DNA of 22,460 bases from contig JALWTZ010000219.1 in assembly GCA_026993285.1 (NCBI GenBank), forward strand, positions 1-22,460, in the 5' to 3' direction. Numbering within the stretch: the first letter of the stretch is position 1; the number at the start of each line of letters is the position of its first letter. Source of the stretch: Lysobacterales bacterium. GTDB lineage: Bacteria > Pseudomonadota > Gammaproteobacteria > Xanthomonadales > S139-57. The notes below the pieces were generated by a model. That model saw only the letters and a list, made by a program, of their open reading frames with translations. It was not told where the DNA came from and ran no database searches. Shown one piece after another: positions 13,753 to 22,460 of the stretch. The position numbers were made by a program, and so were the translations under genes.

Positions 13753-14011
13753 CGCTGGATGCTTCGACAACACGGATCAGGTTATTCTGGCTCCTGTTTC
13801 CCAAGGAAACCAAGGGCGTGTTATCAACCTCGCTTTGTGGCTTTTCCCTGGATCCTCTCGCCCAGCTTGCCCAAACAGCCTCAAGCCATTGAATCACAAT
13901 GCCTTTCGGCTGTTTGAACAATCTGAACAAGAATCTCTCAGGGAAAACTCCACAGCCTGGCACAGTTTTCGGGCTGGCCGGTGCGGCTTCGGGCCGGAGT
14001 ATCCGCTCCGG
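13753..14011. other. Gap between aspS and fmdB without a supported gene
   Basis: About 320 bases separate the two genes. Open frames here are short and have no ribosome binding site or recognisable motif. Besides the hairpin next to aspS, a perfect 7-bp stem GCCGGAG/CTCCGGC (13993-13999 and 14006-14012) begins on the fmdB stop codon. It has no U tract. The aspS promoter should lie in this gap, but I cannot place it. Confidence 0.5.
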
Positions 14012-14012
14012 C
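13993..14012 (-). promoter_or_regulatory. Hairpin at the 3' end of fmdB
   Basis: GCCGGAG at 13993-13999 and CTCCGGC at 14006-14012 form a 7-bp stem with a 6-base loop, overlapping the fmdB TAG. On the RNA it is followed by CCGAAGCCGC, so it is not an intrinsic terminator; it could protect the 3' end. Confidence 0.35.
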
Positions 14013-14281
14013 TAGGCGTTGGTATTGGCGCAGGCCCCGCCGCCACAACAGCTGCCTGCGTTGCTGTTGCTGTCGGATTGAGCCACGTTCTTCTGCCCGG
14101 AGGATTTGAAATCGGTCTCGTACCAGCCACCGCCCTTGAGACGGAAACCGGCGGCCGAGATTTGCTTTTCCAGCGCGGGCTTGCCGCATTCCGGGCAATC
14201 GGTCAGCGGTGCATCACTCATTTTCTGCAGCTTTTCCAGCGAGTGGCCGCAGGATGTGCATTGATATTCGTAAATGGGCAT
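14012..14281 (-). CDS. FmdB-family zinc-ribbon protein
   Basis: This 89-residue protein opens with MPIYEYQCTSCGHSLEKLQK, the signature of the FmdB (CxxC) regulatory family, and has four cysteines, Cys8, 11, 29 and 32, that would bind one zinc. The C-terminal tail is low-complexity and itself rich in Cys, Gly, Ser and Asn (SCCGGGACANTNA), as often in this family. The exact function is unknown; the name derives from a putative regulator of formamidase. A position just before aspS is common in gammaproteobacteria and supports the call. The ATG at 14281 has an AGGTGA site about 8 bases upstream. Confidence 0.9.
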   Translation of the reverse strand: MPIYEYQCTSCGHSLEKLQKMSDAPLTDCPECGKPALEKQISAAGFRLKGGGWYETDFKSSGQKNVAQSDSNSNAGSCCGGGACANTNA

Positions 14282-14333
14282 GTCAATTCACCTGTATTCT
14301 TCTGTCAGCAAACTCGATGCTTACAAAGAGAGC

Positions 14334-14374
14334 TGCCGCACAAAACTGCACCATTGTACAGGATTTGTGCGGCA
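14334..14374. repeat. Perfect 11-bp inverted repeat between clpB and fmdB
   Basis: TGCCGCACAAA at 14334-14344 and TTTGTGCGGCA at 14364-14374 are exact inverted copies with a 19-base centre. Neither strand shows a clean U tract after it. On the minus strand the centre contains TACAAT, a good -10 hexamer for fmdB, with a TTGCAT 15 bases before it. The repeat may thus be an operator over the fmdB promoter, or a hairpin ending clpB mRNA, about 23 bases after its stop. Confidence 0.5.
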
Positions 14375-14396
14375 TGCAAGACTCCCGGAAGAGAGA

Positions 14397-16991
<2,595 letters not shown>

Positions 16992-17015
16992 GGGGTTTAC
17001 CTCCGCAATTCGGTG

Positions 17016-17047
17016 TTCATGCAGGCGACTTTTGTCGCGGGCATGAA
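17016..17047 (-). promoter_or_regulatory. Long hairpin in the clpB heat-shock leader
   Basis: TTCATGC (17016-17022) pairs with GCATGAA (17041-17047) and, inside a 2-by-2 internal loop, GCGAC (17025-17029) pairs with GTCGC (17034-17038) around a TTTT tetraloop (AAAA in the RNA). The 12 pairs lie between the sigma-32 start point and the clpB ribosome binding site, which starts about 12 bases downstream and is not itself paired. It may protect the 5' end or tune translation; a thermosensor role is not evident, since the binding site is free. Confidence 0.55.
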
Positions 17048-17065
17048 AATTCTCAACTGCTTTTC

Positions 17066-17093
17066 AGATGGGGGTAAACGATGAAAAATCAAG
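17066..17093 (-). promoter_or_regulatory. Sigma-32 heat-shock promoter of clpB
   Basis: On the minus strand CTTGATT (17093-17087) and CCCCATCT (17073-17066) are separated by 13 bases. This matches the sigma-32 pattern CTTGAAA, 13-15 bases, CCCCATNT at all fixed -10 positions and most of the -35. Transcription would start near 17059, giving a leader of about 70 bases. It lies directly downstream of the terminator of the OmpA-domain gene, so clpB is an independent heat-shock unit. Confidence 0.8.
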
Positions 17094-17125
17094 GGAAAGA
17101 CGGCCATTTGCCGCCTTTTGAAGAC

Positions 17126-17161
17126 AAAAAGCCGCCGGCCCGTGACCAACGGACAGGCGGC
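17126..17161 (-). terminator. Intrinsic terminator of the OmpA-domain gene
   Basis: On the minus strand GCCGCCTGTCCG (17161-17150) pairs with CGGGCCGGCGGC (17142-17131) around a 7-base loop, with one mismatch and one G-U pair, and is followed by five U (17130-17126). It starts 23 bases after the stop codon and ends about 30 bases before the clpB -35. Confidence 0.8.
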
Positions 17162-17184
17162 CCGGTTTGTAACGGGCGGGGGCT

Positions 17185-17802
17185 TCAGTAGTCGAGCACA
17201 AACTCCACGCGCCGGTTTTTCGCCCGGCCTTCCTCGGTGGCATTGTCGGCCACCGGCTGGCCTTCTCCGGCGGAAATGGCCTTGATCTGCCCGGCATCCA
17301 CACCCTGGGCCTGCAGATAGCGGGCCACCGCCTGGGCGCGCTTCAGCCCCAGCTTCATGTTATAGCGCGCACTGCCCTTGCTGTCGGTATGACCGATCAG
17401 GGTGAGCTTCATTTCCGGGTTCTGCTTCATGCGCATGGCCAGGCGGTGCAGATCATGGCTGTAGTCGGGGCGGATCACCGCCTGGTCGAAATCAAACAGT
17501 ACCGCGGGCATGGTGAAACGTTCCATGTGATGCGGCTTGGCCGGTTTTTCCGCCTTGGGCGGCACAGGCTGGGCCGGTGGATTGGGTTCGGTGACGGCCT
17601 TTTCCGAGAACAGCTGCGGGTCACAGGCCCGAATGGCATTGGCCTTGCTCCACTGGCTGGTACGCCAGCATTCTCCGTAGCTGTTGCGAATCAGCGTGCC
17701 ATTGGAGGAATACCAGTAGCCGGGGCTGGATTCATCATGGGCACCGGCCTGGGAAAGGGTCAGCATGGCTGCCACGAGAAAGAGAAGGGTCTTGTGAAAC
17801 AT
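17185..17802 (-). CDS. Exported OmpA-domain protein
   Basis: This 205-residue protein has a signal peptide (cleavage probably after AGA at 19-21) and a C-terminal OmpA/MotB peptidoglycan-binding domain at about 98-205. The binding residues expected for diaminopimelate, Asp140 (IGHTDSKGS) and Arg155 (LGLKRAQAV), are present, and the domain ends NRRVEFVLDY. The mature N-terminal part has two cysteines, Cys45 and Cys60 (GECWRTSQWSKANAIRAC), likely a disulfide, then a proline- and lysine-rich linker (72-90). There is no beta-barrel and no lipobox, so it is probably periplasmic and tethered to the cell wall. The ATG at 17802 follows CAGGAG. It is a single-gene unit, divergent from pyrR and ended by its own terminator. 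Confidence 0.88.
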   Translation of the reverse strand: MFHKTLLFLVAAMLTLSQAGAHDESSPGYWYSSNGTLIRNSYGECWRTSQWSKANAIRACDPQLFSEKAVTEPNPPAQPVPPKAEKPAKPHHMERFTMPAVLFDFDQAVIRPDYSHDLHRLAMRMKQNPEMKLTLIGHTDSKGSARYNMKLGLKRAQAVARYLQAQGVDAGQIKAISAGEGQPVADNATEEGRAKNRRVEFVLDY

Positions 17803-17841
17803 GGCTTGCTCCTGAATCTGTGCGAAAATTCGTGAACACTA

Positions 17842-17847
17842 TACAAT
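17842..17847 (+). promoter_or_regulatory. Candidate -10 element of the pyr cluster
   Basis: TACAAT within CTATACAATAG matches five of six -10 bases. The -35 position (near 17819-17825) is poor. The opposite strand of the same AT stretch reads TATAGT, usable as a -10 for the divergent OmpA-domain gene, so the two units may share a compact divergent promoter region. Confidence 0.35.
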
Positions 17848-17860
17848 AGGGCCCGGTTAC

Positions 17861-17886
17861 GGGAAATGACGGCACCGGCATTTCCC
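17861..17886 (+). promoter_or_regulatory. Hairpin in the pyrR leader
   Basis: GGGAAATG (17861-17868) and CATTTCCC (17879-17886) form a perfect 8-bp stem with a 10-base loop, starting shortly after the likely transcription start and about 40 bases before the pyrR start. It is not followed by a U tract. It lacks the UCCAGAGAGG loop seen in Bacillus PyrR sites. A control role for pyrimidine regulation is possible but unproven. Confidence 0.45.
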
Positions 17887-17927
17887 CCGCCCTGCCCGCA
17901 ATGATCCGTTTTTGCCCGGAGAATGCC

Positions 17928-18434
17928 TTGAACAACCCCTTGCCCCACATCCCCACCCTGCTGGAAGAAATGGCCAGCCGGATTGCCTCGCTGCCACGCT
18001 TCGCGCACACGGCACCCCTGATGGTGGGCATACAGACCGGCGGCCTGTGGCTGGCGGAAGCCCTGCATCACCGGCTGGCACTGAAAGAACCGCTGGGCAA
18101 GCTGGATATCAGCTTCTACCGGGACGATTTCAGCCGCATCGGTCTCAACCCCTCGGTGCAGCCCAGCCACCTGCCCTGGACGGTGGATGGCCGCCACCTG
18201 TTGCTGGTGGACGACATTCTCTACACCGGCCGCACCATTCGCGCCGCCATGAACGAACTGTTCGACTATGGCCGCCCGGCCAGCATCACCCTGGCCATTG
18301 CCGTGGACCGGGGCGGGCGCGAGCTACCCATACAGGCGGACATACTCGGCTGCCGGCTGGAGGTGCCCGCCGGGCAGCAGATCAAGCTCAGCGGCCCCGA
18401 ACCCCTGCGGCTGGAGTGGGTGGCCCATGGATAA
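17928..18434 (+). CDS. pyrR: PyrR bifunctional pyrimidine regulator / uracil phosphoribosyltransferase
   Basis: This 168-residue protein of the type I phosphoribosyltransferase fold has the PRPP-binding loop VDDILYTGRT and an N-terminal MVGIQTGGLWLAEAL strand-helix typical of PyrR. In Bacillus PyrR binds leader RNA to attenuate pyr genes; in Pseudomonas-type clusters its regulatory mechanism is less clear. I chose TTG at 17928 because GGAG lies 6 bases upstream and the resulting start (NNPLPHIPTLLEEMA) fits the family; an in-frame ATG at 17901 has no ribosome binding site. It overlaps pyrB by 8 bases, so the two are translationally coupled. Confidence 0.9.
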   Translation: MNNPLPHIPTLLEEMASRIASLPRFAHTAPLMVGIQTGGLWLAEALHHRLALKEPLGKLDISFYRDDFSRIGLNPSVQPSHLPWTVDGRHLLLVDDILYTGRTIRAAMNELFDYGRPASITLAIAVDRGGRELPIQADILGCRLEVPAGQQIKLSGPEPLRLEWVAHG

Positions 18435-19392
18435 TCTGCAACTGAACCCGGACGGCAGCCTGCGCCACTTTCTCAGCATCGAGGGACTGAAGCCGGCCCT
18501 GCTGGAACAGATCATCGAAACCGCGGCTTCCCTGGAGCAGGTGGCCGAGCGGGCGGTGAAAAAGGTGCCGGTGCTGCGCGGCAAGACGGTGATGAACCTG
18601 TTTTTCGAACCCAGCACCCGAACCCGCACCACTTTCGAGATTGCCGCCCAGCGGCTGTCGGCCGATGTCATCAATCTGGATGTGCAAACTTCCTCCACCA
18701 CCAAGGGCGAAAGCCTGCTGGATACCCTCAAGACCCTGGAGGCCATGCACGCGGACATGTTCGTCATTCGCCACCGCGAAAGCGGCGCGGCCGCGTTTTT
18801 CGCCCAGCATGCCGCCCCGGGCGTGCATATACTGAACGCCGGGGATGGCTGGCACGCGCACCCCACCCAGGCCATGCTGGACATGTTCACCATCTGGAAG
18901 CACAAGTCGCGCTTCGACCGGCTCAAGGTGGCCATCGTCGGTGACATTCTCCACTCGCGGGTGGCCCGTTCGCAGATTCACGCCCTCAACCTGCTGGGTA
19001 CCATGGAAGTGCGCCTGATCGCGCCACAGACCCTGCTGCCGGAACAGCCGGAATCCCTGGGCGTGCATGTGTATCACGACATGGACCAGGGCCTGCGGGA
19101 TTGCGACGTCATCATCATGCTTCGCCTGCAGAAGGAGCGCATGCAGGGGGCGCACCTGCCGGGCGGGGACGAGTATTTTCGCTGTTACGGCCTGACCGAG
19201 GAACGCCTGCGGCTGGCGCGGCCGGATTGTATCGTCATGCACCCCGGGCCCATGAACCGCGGGGTGGAAATTGCCTCCAGCGTGGCCGACGGGCCGCAAT
19301 CGGTGATTCTGGAGCAGGTCAGCAACGGCCTGGCCGTGCGCATGGCCATCATGGCCATGGTGCTGGGCTCCGGCGGGGAGAGCGGCGCATGA
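18427..19392 (+). CDS. pyrB: Aspartate carbamoyltransferase catalytic subunit
   Basis: This 321-residue enzyme joins carbamoyl phosphate and aspartate, the first committed step of pyrimidine synthesis, in the cytoplasm. The carbamoyl-phosphate motif FFEPSTRTRTTFE is at about 59-71, followed by the SSTTKGES loop near 89-96 and HPTQAMLDM near 140. The start ATG at 18427 lies inside the end of pyrR (8-base overlap) and its stop overlaps pyrC' by four bases (ATGA). No pyrI regulatory subunit gene is present. With an inactive PyrC' downstream, it should form the Pseudomonas-type dodecamer (six PyrB and six PyrC'). Confidence 0.97.
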   Translation: MDNLQLNPDGSLRHFLSIEGLKPALLEQIIETAASLEQVAERAVKKVPVLRGKTVMNLFFEPSTRTRTTFEIAAQRLSADVINLDVQTSSTTKGESLLDTLKTLEAMHADMFVIRHRESGAAAFFAQHAAPGVHILNAGDGWHAHPTQAMLDMFTIWKHKSRFDRLKVAIVGDILHSRVARSQIHALNLLGTMEVRLIAPQTLLPEQPESLGVHVYHDMDQGLRDCDVIIMLRLQKERMQGAHLPGGDEYFRCYGLTEERLRLARPDCIVMHPGPMNRGVEIASSVADGPQSVILEQVSNGLAVRMAIMAMVLGSGGESGA

Positions 19393-20615
19393 ACAGCCAG
19401 GCAATACACGGCCTCTGCGTGGATGCCCAGGGCCAGACCCACGGTGGTGTGCAGGTGGAGGATAGGCGCATAAGCGCCTGGCTGCCCGCCGGGCCAGACA
19501 CCCGTGAATGGCTGTTGCCCGCGCCGGTGGATCTGGCCTGGCACCCCGGCGCGCTGGAAGGCCAGGGCGCCCACAGCCTGCGCCATGAACTGGCGGCAGC
19601 CCTGCGCTGCGGCATTGCCGATGTGGCGGTGGAGCCGGACACCCGCCCCGTGCTAGACGACCCGGCCGCCATCGCCCTGCTGCCCAAGGCAGCGGATCTG
19701 GCACGGGTACATCCCATCGGAGCATTGAGCGAACAGCTCGAGGGCGAGGCCCTGAGCCGCATGGCCAGCCTGAAGGAAGCCGGGGTGCGCTGTGTGGGCA
19801 TGGCACTGCATCCCTTCCGTGACAGCAATGTGCTGCGCCGGGCCTTGCAATACGCCCGGTCCATGGGCCTGACCGTGCTGCTGCACCCGCAGGATGCCAG
19901 CCTGACCCAGGGCGGCGTGGCCCATGCCGGCAAGGTGGCCACCCGCCTGGGGCTGAAAGGCATTCCGGTGGCGGCGGAAACCGCCGGCCTGGCCCGCGAC
20001 CTGGCTTTGGTGGCCGATACCGGTTGCCGGGTACATTTCTGCCGCATTTCCTCGGCGCGCGGGGTGGAGATGATCGCCCAGGCCAAGGCCGACGGCCTGC
20101 CCGTCACCGCCGACACCACCATCGCCCACCTGTTCCTGACCGATCACGACCTGATGGGTTTCAACAGCCACTTGCACCTGCGCCCGCCGCTGCGTGACCA
20201 GAGCGACCGGGATGCCTTGCGCCAGGGCCTGGCCGATGGCACGCTGGACGCCATTGTCTCCCAGCACACACCACTGGGCCGGGGGGCCAAGACCGCGCCC
20301 TTCCCTATGAGCACGCCGGGCGCGGCCACCCTGGATGCCTGGCTGCCACTGTGCGCAAAACTGGTGCGGGAAGGCCTGCTGACCCAGGCCCGCCTGCAGG
20401 CGCTGATCGCGGAAAACCCGGCCCGGATCCTGGGGCTGGAACCACGCGTCCTGGCACCGGGCCACGCGGCTGACTGCCTGCTGTTCGACCCGGAAAGCGA
20501 ATGGCTGCATGAACCAGAACAATGTCATTCCCGCGCCGGCAACCCGGCCTTTCACCGCTGGCCCCTCTCCGGCCGGGCACGGCAACTGTGGCTGGATGGG
20601 CAGCCGGTTCTGTGA
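19389..20615 (+). CDS. pyrC': PyrC', non-catalytic dihydroorotase-like subunit of ATCase
   Basis: This 408-residue protein has the amidohydrolase/dihydroorotase fold but has lost catalytic residues. The usual metal motif VDxHxHLRxPG reads VDLAWHPGALEG: the first His is Ala50, only His52 remains, and the Arg is absent. The catalytic TDHAPH near residue 304 reads SQHTPL, so the Asp is lost. In Pseudomonas such a pseudo-enzyme, PyrC', is needed to assemble active PyrB. The four-base overlap with pyrB fits fixed co-translation of two partners. A functional pyrC should exist elsewhere in the genome. The C-terminal segment keeps the typical NPARILGLEPRVLAPGHAADC element. Confidence 0.88.
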   Translation: MNSQAIHGLCVDAQGQTHGGVQVEDRRISAWLPAGPDTREWLLPAPVDLAWHPGALEGQGAHSLRHELAAALRCGIADVAVEPDTRPVLDDPAAIALLPKAADLARVHPIGALSEQLEGEALSRMASLKEAGVRCVGMALHPFRDSNVLRRALQYARSMGLTVLLHPQDASLTQGGVAHAGKVATRLGLKGIPVAAETAGLARDLALVADTGCRVHFCRISSARGVEMIAQAKADGLPVTADTTIAHLFLTDHDLMGFNSHLHLRPPLRDQSDRDALRQGLADGTLDAIVSQHTPLGRGAKTAPFPMSTPGAATLDAWLPLCAKLVREGLLTQARLQALIAENPARILGLEPRVLAPGHAADCLLFDPESEWLHEPEQCHSRAGNPAFHRWPLSGRARQLWLDGQPVL

Positions 20616-20681
20616 CGGGATTAACAACCTCGCCACCAGACCGGTGTAAACTTGTATACAGCCATCAGCGGGAGTCACCAC

Positions 20682-20918
20682 ATGCAGATCAACAACGCCA
20701 TGCAAACCGCGCTGCAGGGCCTGCAGAACAGCCAGAAACAACTGAATGAACAGGCCAGTACCATTGCCCGAGGCGTGGAACGTGACCAGAGCCCGGGGGA
20801 TGAAACCAGCGAAGCCCTGGTGAAGGTAAAGTCCACCAGCAACACCGCCCAGGCCAATGCCCGGGTGCTCAAGAGTGCCGATGAAATGCTGGGGAACCTG
20901 CTGGACATTCAGGCCTGA
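20682..20918 (+). CDS. Small protein resembling the two ends of flagellar rod/hook proteins
   Basis: This 78-residue protein has an N-terminal helix (INNAMQTALQGLQNSQKQLNE) like the start of rod and hook proteins and a C-terminal segment (TAQANARVLKSADEMLGNLL) very like the flagellar rod C-terminal motif AYQANAKVLKTADEMLGTLL. The large middle domain of true rod/hook proteins is absent and only a short charged linker (VERDQSPGDETSE) joins the parts. No other flagellar gene is nearby. The ATG at 20682 follows GGGAG by 7 bases, which is better than a TTG at 20652. It follows pyrC' by 66 bases and is closed by a terminator. Function is unknown; its two helices may form a coiled coil. Confidence 0.8.
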   Translation: MQINNAMQTALQGLQNSQKQLNEQASTIARGVERDQSPGDETSEALVKVKSTSNTAQANARVLKSADEMLGNLLDIQA

Positions 20919-20941
20919 AGAACAAGCGGATTTGCCGCGAT

Positions 20942-20976
20942 CAACCCCGCCCTTGCGCGGGGTTGTTGCTTTCTTG
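20942..20976 (+). terminator. Intrinsic terminator after the 78-residue gene
   Basis: CAACCCCGC (20942-20950) and GCGGGGTTG (20957-20965) form a perfect 9-bp stem with a 6-base loop, followed by TTGCTTTCTTG. On the opposite strand there is no T run, so it serves the plus-strand unit, just before the convergent end of the DAHP synthase gene. Confidence 0.75.
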
Positions 20977-20984
20977 CGGGTTCA

Positions 20985-22361
20985 TCAGACTTCGGCACTG
21001 CCACGCTTGCGCACGATCAGCATGGCCATTTCCAGCGCCTGCTCATAGTTGAGGCGCGGGTCCACCCCCGTCTTGTAGGCACGGGCCAGATCCACATCTT
21101 CCAGCGCCCTTGCGCCACCGGTGCATTCGGTGACATTTTCACCGGTCAACTCCAGATGCACCCCGCCCAGGCGACTGCCCAGGGACTCATGCACATCGAA
21201 GCTGTCTTCCAGTTCGCTGCGAATCTTGTCGAAGCGGCGGGTCTTGTAGCCGTTGCTGCTGGTTTCGGTATTGCCGTGCATGGGGTCGGAAATCCACAGC
21301 ACCCGCCGGCCAGTGCGCTGCACGGCCCGGATCATCTCCGGTAGCTGGGCTTCCACCTGGCCGGCGCCAAGGCGGTGAATGAGCACCAGTTTGCCCGGTT
21401 CATCATCCGGGTTGAGCACCTCGATAACCCGTGACAGCCAGTCGGCATCGTAGCCCGGGCCGATTTTCAGGCCGATGGGGTTGCGGATGCCACGGCAGTA
21501 CTCCACGTGGGCGCCGTCCAGCTGGGCGGTGCGCATGCCGATCCAGGGCAGATGCGTGGACAGGTTGAACCAGCCCCACTGGTGCGGCACCTGGCGGGTT
21601 TGCGCCTGTTCGTAATGCAGGTGCAAGGCTTCATGCGAGGTGAAGAAGTCCACCCGCTGGAAATCGCTGATCCGCCGGCCGGCCAGGGTTTCCATGAAAC
21701 GCAGGGAATCGCCTATGGACTTGACCATGGCCTGGTATTCTTCCGCCAGCGGGGAATGTTCCACCCAGGAAAGATCCCAGTATTCCGGGTGATGCAGATC
21801 GGCAAAGCCACCCTCGATCAAGCCACGGACAAAGTTCAGTGTGAGCGCGGCGCGGGAATAGCCCTCGATCAGGCGTTGCGGGTCGGGAATGCGGGCTTTT
21901 TCGGTAAACTCGCTTCCATTGATTAGATCACCGCGATAAGACGGCAGCTCCAGGCCATCGCGCACTTCCGTGTCCGAGGAGCGTGGCTTGGCGTACTGGC
22001 CGGCGAAACGCCCCAGGCGGATTACCGGCATCTTCAGCCCATGCACCAGCACCAGGCTCATCTGCAGCAGCACCTTCAGGCGGTTGGAGATGGTATCGGC
22101 GCGGCATTCGCTGAAGCGTTCGGCACAGTCACCACCCTGCAGCAGAAAACGTTTGCCGGCTTGCGCTTCTGCCAGCTGTTTCTTCAGGGCATTCACCTCC
22201 CAGGAGGTGACCAGAGGGGGCAGGGTGGACAATTCATTCACCGCTCGCTGCAGGGCTTCCGGGTCCGGATAGCTTGCCTGCTGCAGCGCCTTTTTCTGCT
22301 GCCAGCTGTCCGGCCGCCAGGCCTGATCAAAATGTGCGGGTGCTTGTGCTTCAGCGTTCAT
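20985..22361 (-). CDS. Class II 3-deoxy-D-arabino-heptulosonate 7-phosphate synthase
   Basis: This 458-residue cytoplasmic enzyme condenses phosphoenolpyruvate and erythrose 4-phosphate, the first step of the shikimate pathway to aromatic amino acids. Class II marks are clear: LLQGGDCAERFSE with metal-binding Cys79, RLGRFAGQYAKPRSSDTE, FTSHEALHLHYEQAQTR, HVEYCRGIRNPIGLKIGP and WISDPMHGNTE. Class II is the type found in plants, Mycobacterium and many proteobacteria, distinct from AroF/G/H of Escherichia coli. The length is normal. The ATG at 22361 has only a weak GAGA site upstream. The gene stands alone; no aromatic gene neighbours are in view. Confidence 0.95.
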   Translation of the reverse strand: MNAEAQAPAHFDQAWRPDSWQQKKALQQASYPDPEALQRAVNELSTLPPLVTSWEVNALKKQLAEAQAGKRFLLQGGDCAERFSECRADTISNRLKVLLQMSLVLVHGLKMPVIRLGRFAGQYAKPRSSDTEVRDGLELPSYRGDLINGSEFTEKARIPDPQRLIEGYSRAALTLNFVRGLIEGGFADLHHPEYWDLSWVEHSPLAEEYQAMVKSIGDSLRFMETLAGRRISDFQRVDFFTSHEALHLHYEQAQTRQVPHQWGWFNLSTHLPWIGMRTAQLDGAHVEYCRGIRNPIGLKIGPGYDADWLSRVIEVLNPDDEPGKLVLIHRLGAGQVEAQLPEMIRAVQRTGRRVLWISDPMHGNTETSSNGYKTRRFDKIRSELEDSFDVHESLGSRLGGVHLELTGENVTECTGGARALEDVDLARAYKTGVDPRLNYEQALEMAMLIVRKRGSAEV

Positions 22362-22380
22362 GGTTGGTCTCGAGAAATGG

Positions 22381-22446
22381 ACCGGCTATTCTCACACAGG
22401 AAGCCGGTGTACACCAATATCTCATCGGGCCGGATCTGTCCGGATC
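22381..22446. promoter_or_regulatory. Dyads and direct repeats upstream of the DAHP synthase gene
   Basis: Three overlapping elements are seen: an inverted repeat ACCGGCT (22381-22387) / AGCCGGT (22402-22408), a perfect 10-base palindrome GGTGTACACC (22406-22415), and a tandem CCGGATC at 22430-22436 and 22440-22446 with a 10-base period. Promoter hexamers are weak. They may be sites for a regulator of aromatic synthesis, but none match a TyrR box (TGTAAA-N6-TTTACA). Confidence 0.3.
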
Positions 22447-22460
22447 AATAACCAGATGGC

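Noticed and set aside
13706..13963. An 85-codon minus-strand frame between fmdB and aspS, considered as a DUF502 remnant or leader peptide
   Set aside because: No hydrophobic membrane segments as DUF502 would have, no run of Asp codons as a leader peptide would have, and it covers the terminator-like hairpin.
17901..17927. ATG at 17901 as the pyrR start
   Set aside because: It has no ribosome binding site, while the TTG at 17928 has GGAG at good spacing and gives a family-like N terminus.
18268..18426. Upstream extension of the pyrB frame into pyrR
   Set aside because: The extension has a GC-rich shadow composition. The family start MDNLQLNPDG at 18427 is clear.
19389..20615. Active dihydroorotase (PyrC)
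   Set aside because: Key metal and catalytic residues are substituted; the PyrC' reading fits better.

Overview
The window comes from a sulfur-oxidising gammaproteobacterium. The best guess is a Chromatiales/Ectothiorhodospiraceae-type lineage. This is inferred from an oxidative-type (reverse) dissimilatory sulfite reductase operon with dsrEFH and dsrL, next to gammaproteobacterial housekeeping genes (aspS with fmdB, clpB, pyrR-pyrB-pyrC'). No rRNA, tRNA, CRISPR array, insertion sequence or other mobile element was found.

Region 1 (1-7622, minus strand) is the dsr operon in the order dsrA-B-E-F-H-C-M-K-L. dsrL is cut by the left edge, so dsrJ, O, P and N would lie beyond it. Together the genes encode the cytoplasmic siroheme sulfite reductase running in reverse (DsrAB), the sulfur relay that feeds it (DsrEFH to DsrC), the electron input/output module at the membrane (DsrMK, part of DsrMKJOP) and the NAD(P)H-coupled flavoprotein DsrL. 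Several gaps between these genes hold a strong perfect or near-perfect hairpin: after dsrA, after dsrB, on both sides of dsrC, and across the dsrK stop. These look like devices that set the level of individual segments of one long mRNA. The roughly 510-base gap upstream of dsrA holds repeats, dyads and probable divergent promoters.

Region 2 (8133-11783, plus strand) runs divergently from dsr. It holds a 79-residue charged protein of unknown function, an SLC13-type permease with a central pair of probable TrkA-C domains, a DUF945-like protein with an N-terminal anchor, and a small exported c-type cytochrome with a C-terminal haem motif.

Region 3 (11880-17802, minus strand) holds aspS, an FmdB-type zinc-ribbon gene, clpB and an exported OmpA-domain protein. 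clpB has a clear sigma-32 promoter, a long leader hairpin and an internal GTG start with a strong ribosome binding site. A textbook terminator separates the OmpA-domain gene from the clpB promoter. A terminator-like hairpin lies immediately upstream of aspS, where it could only act as an attenuator.

Region 4 (17842-20918, plus strand) is the overlapping pyrR-pyrB-pyrC' pyrimidine cluster, in which the dihydroorotase-like subunit has lost catalytic residues. It is followed by a 78-residue protein that looks like the two ends of a flagellar rod/hook protein without a middle. A terminator closes the cluster. Region 5 (20985-22361, minus strand) is a class II DAHP synthase, the first enzyme of the shikimate pathway, with small dyads and repeats upstream.

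The best candidates for something undescribed are the hairpin-punctuated dsr transcript and the small protein plus SLC13/TrkA-C permease facing dsr.
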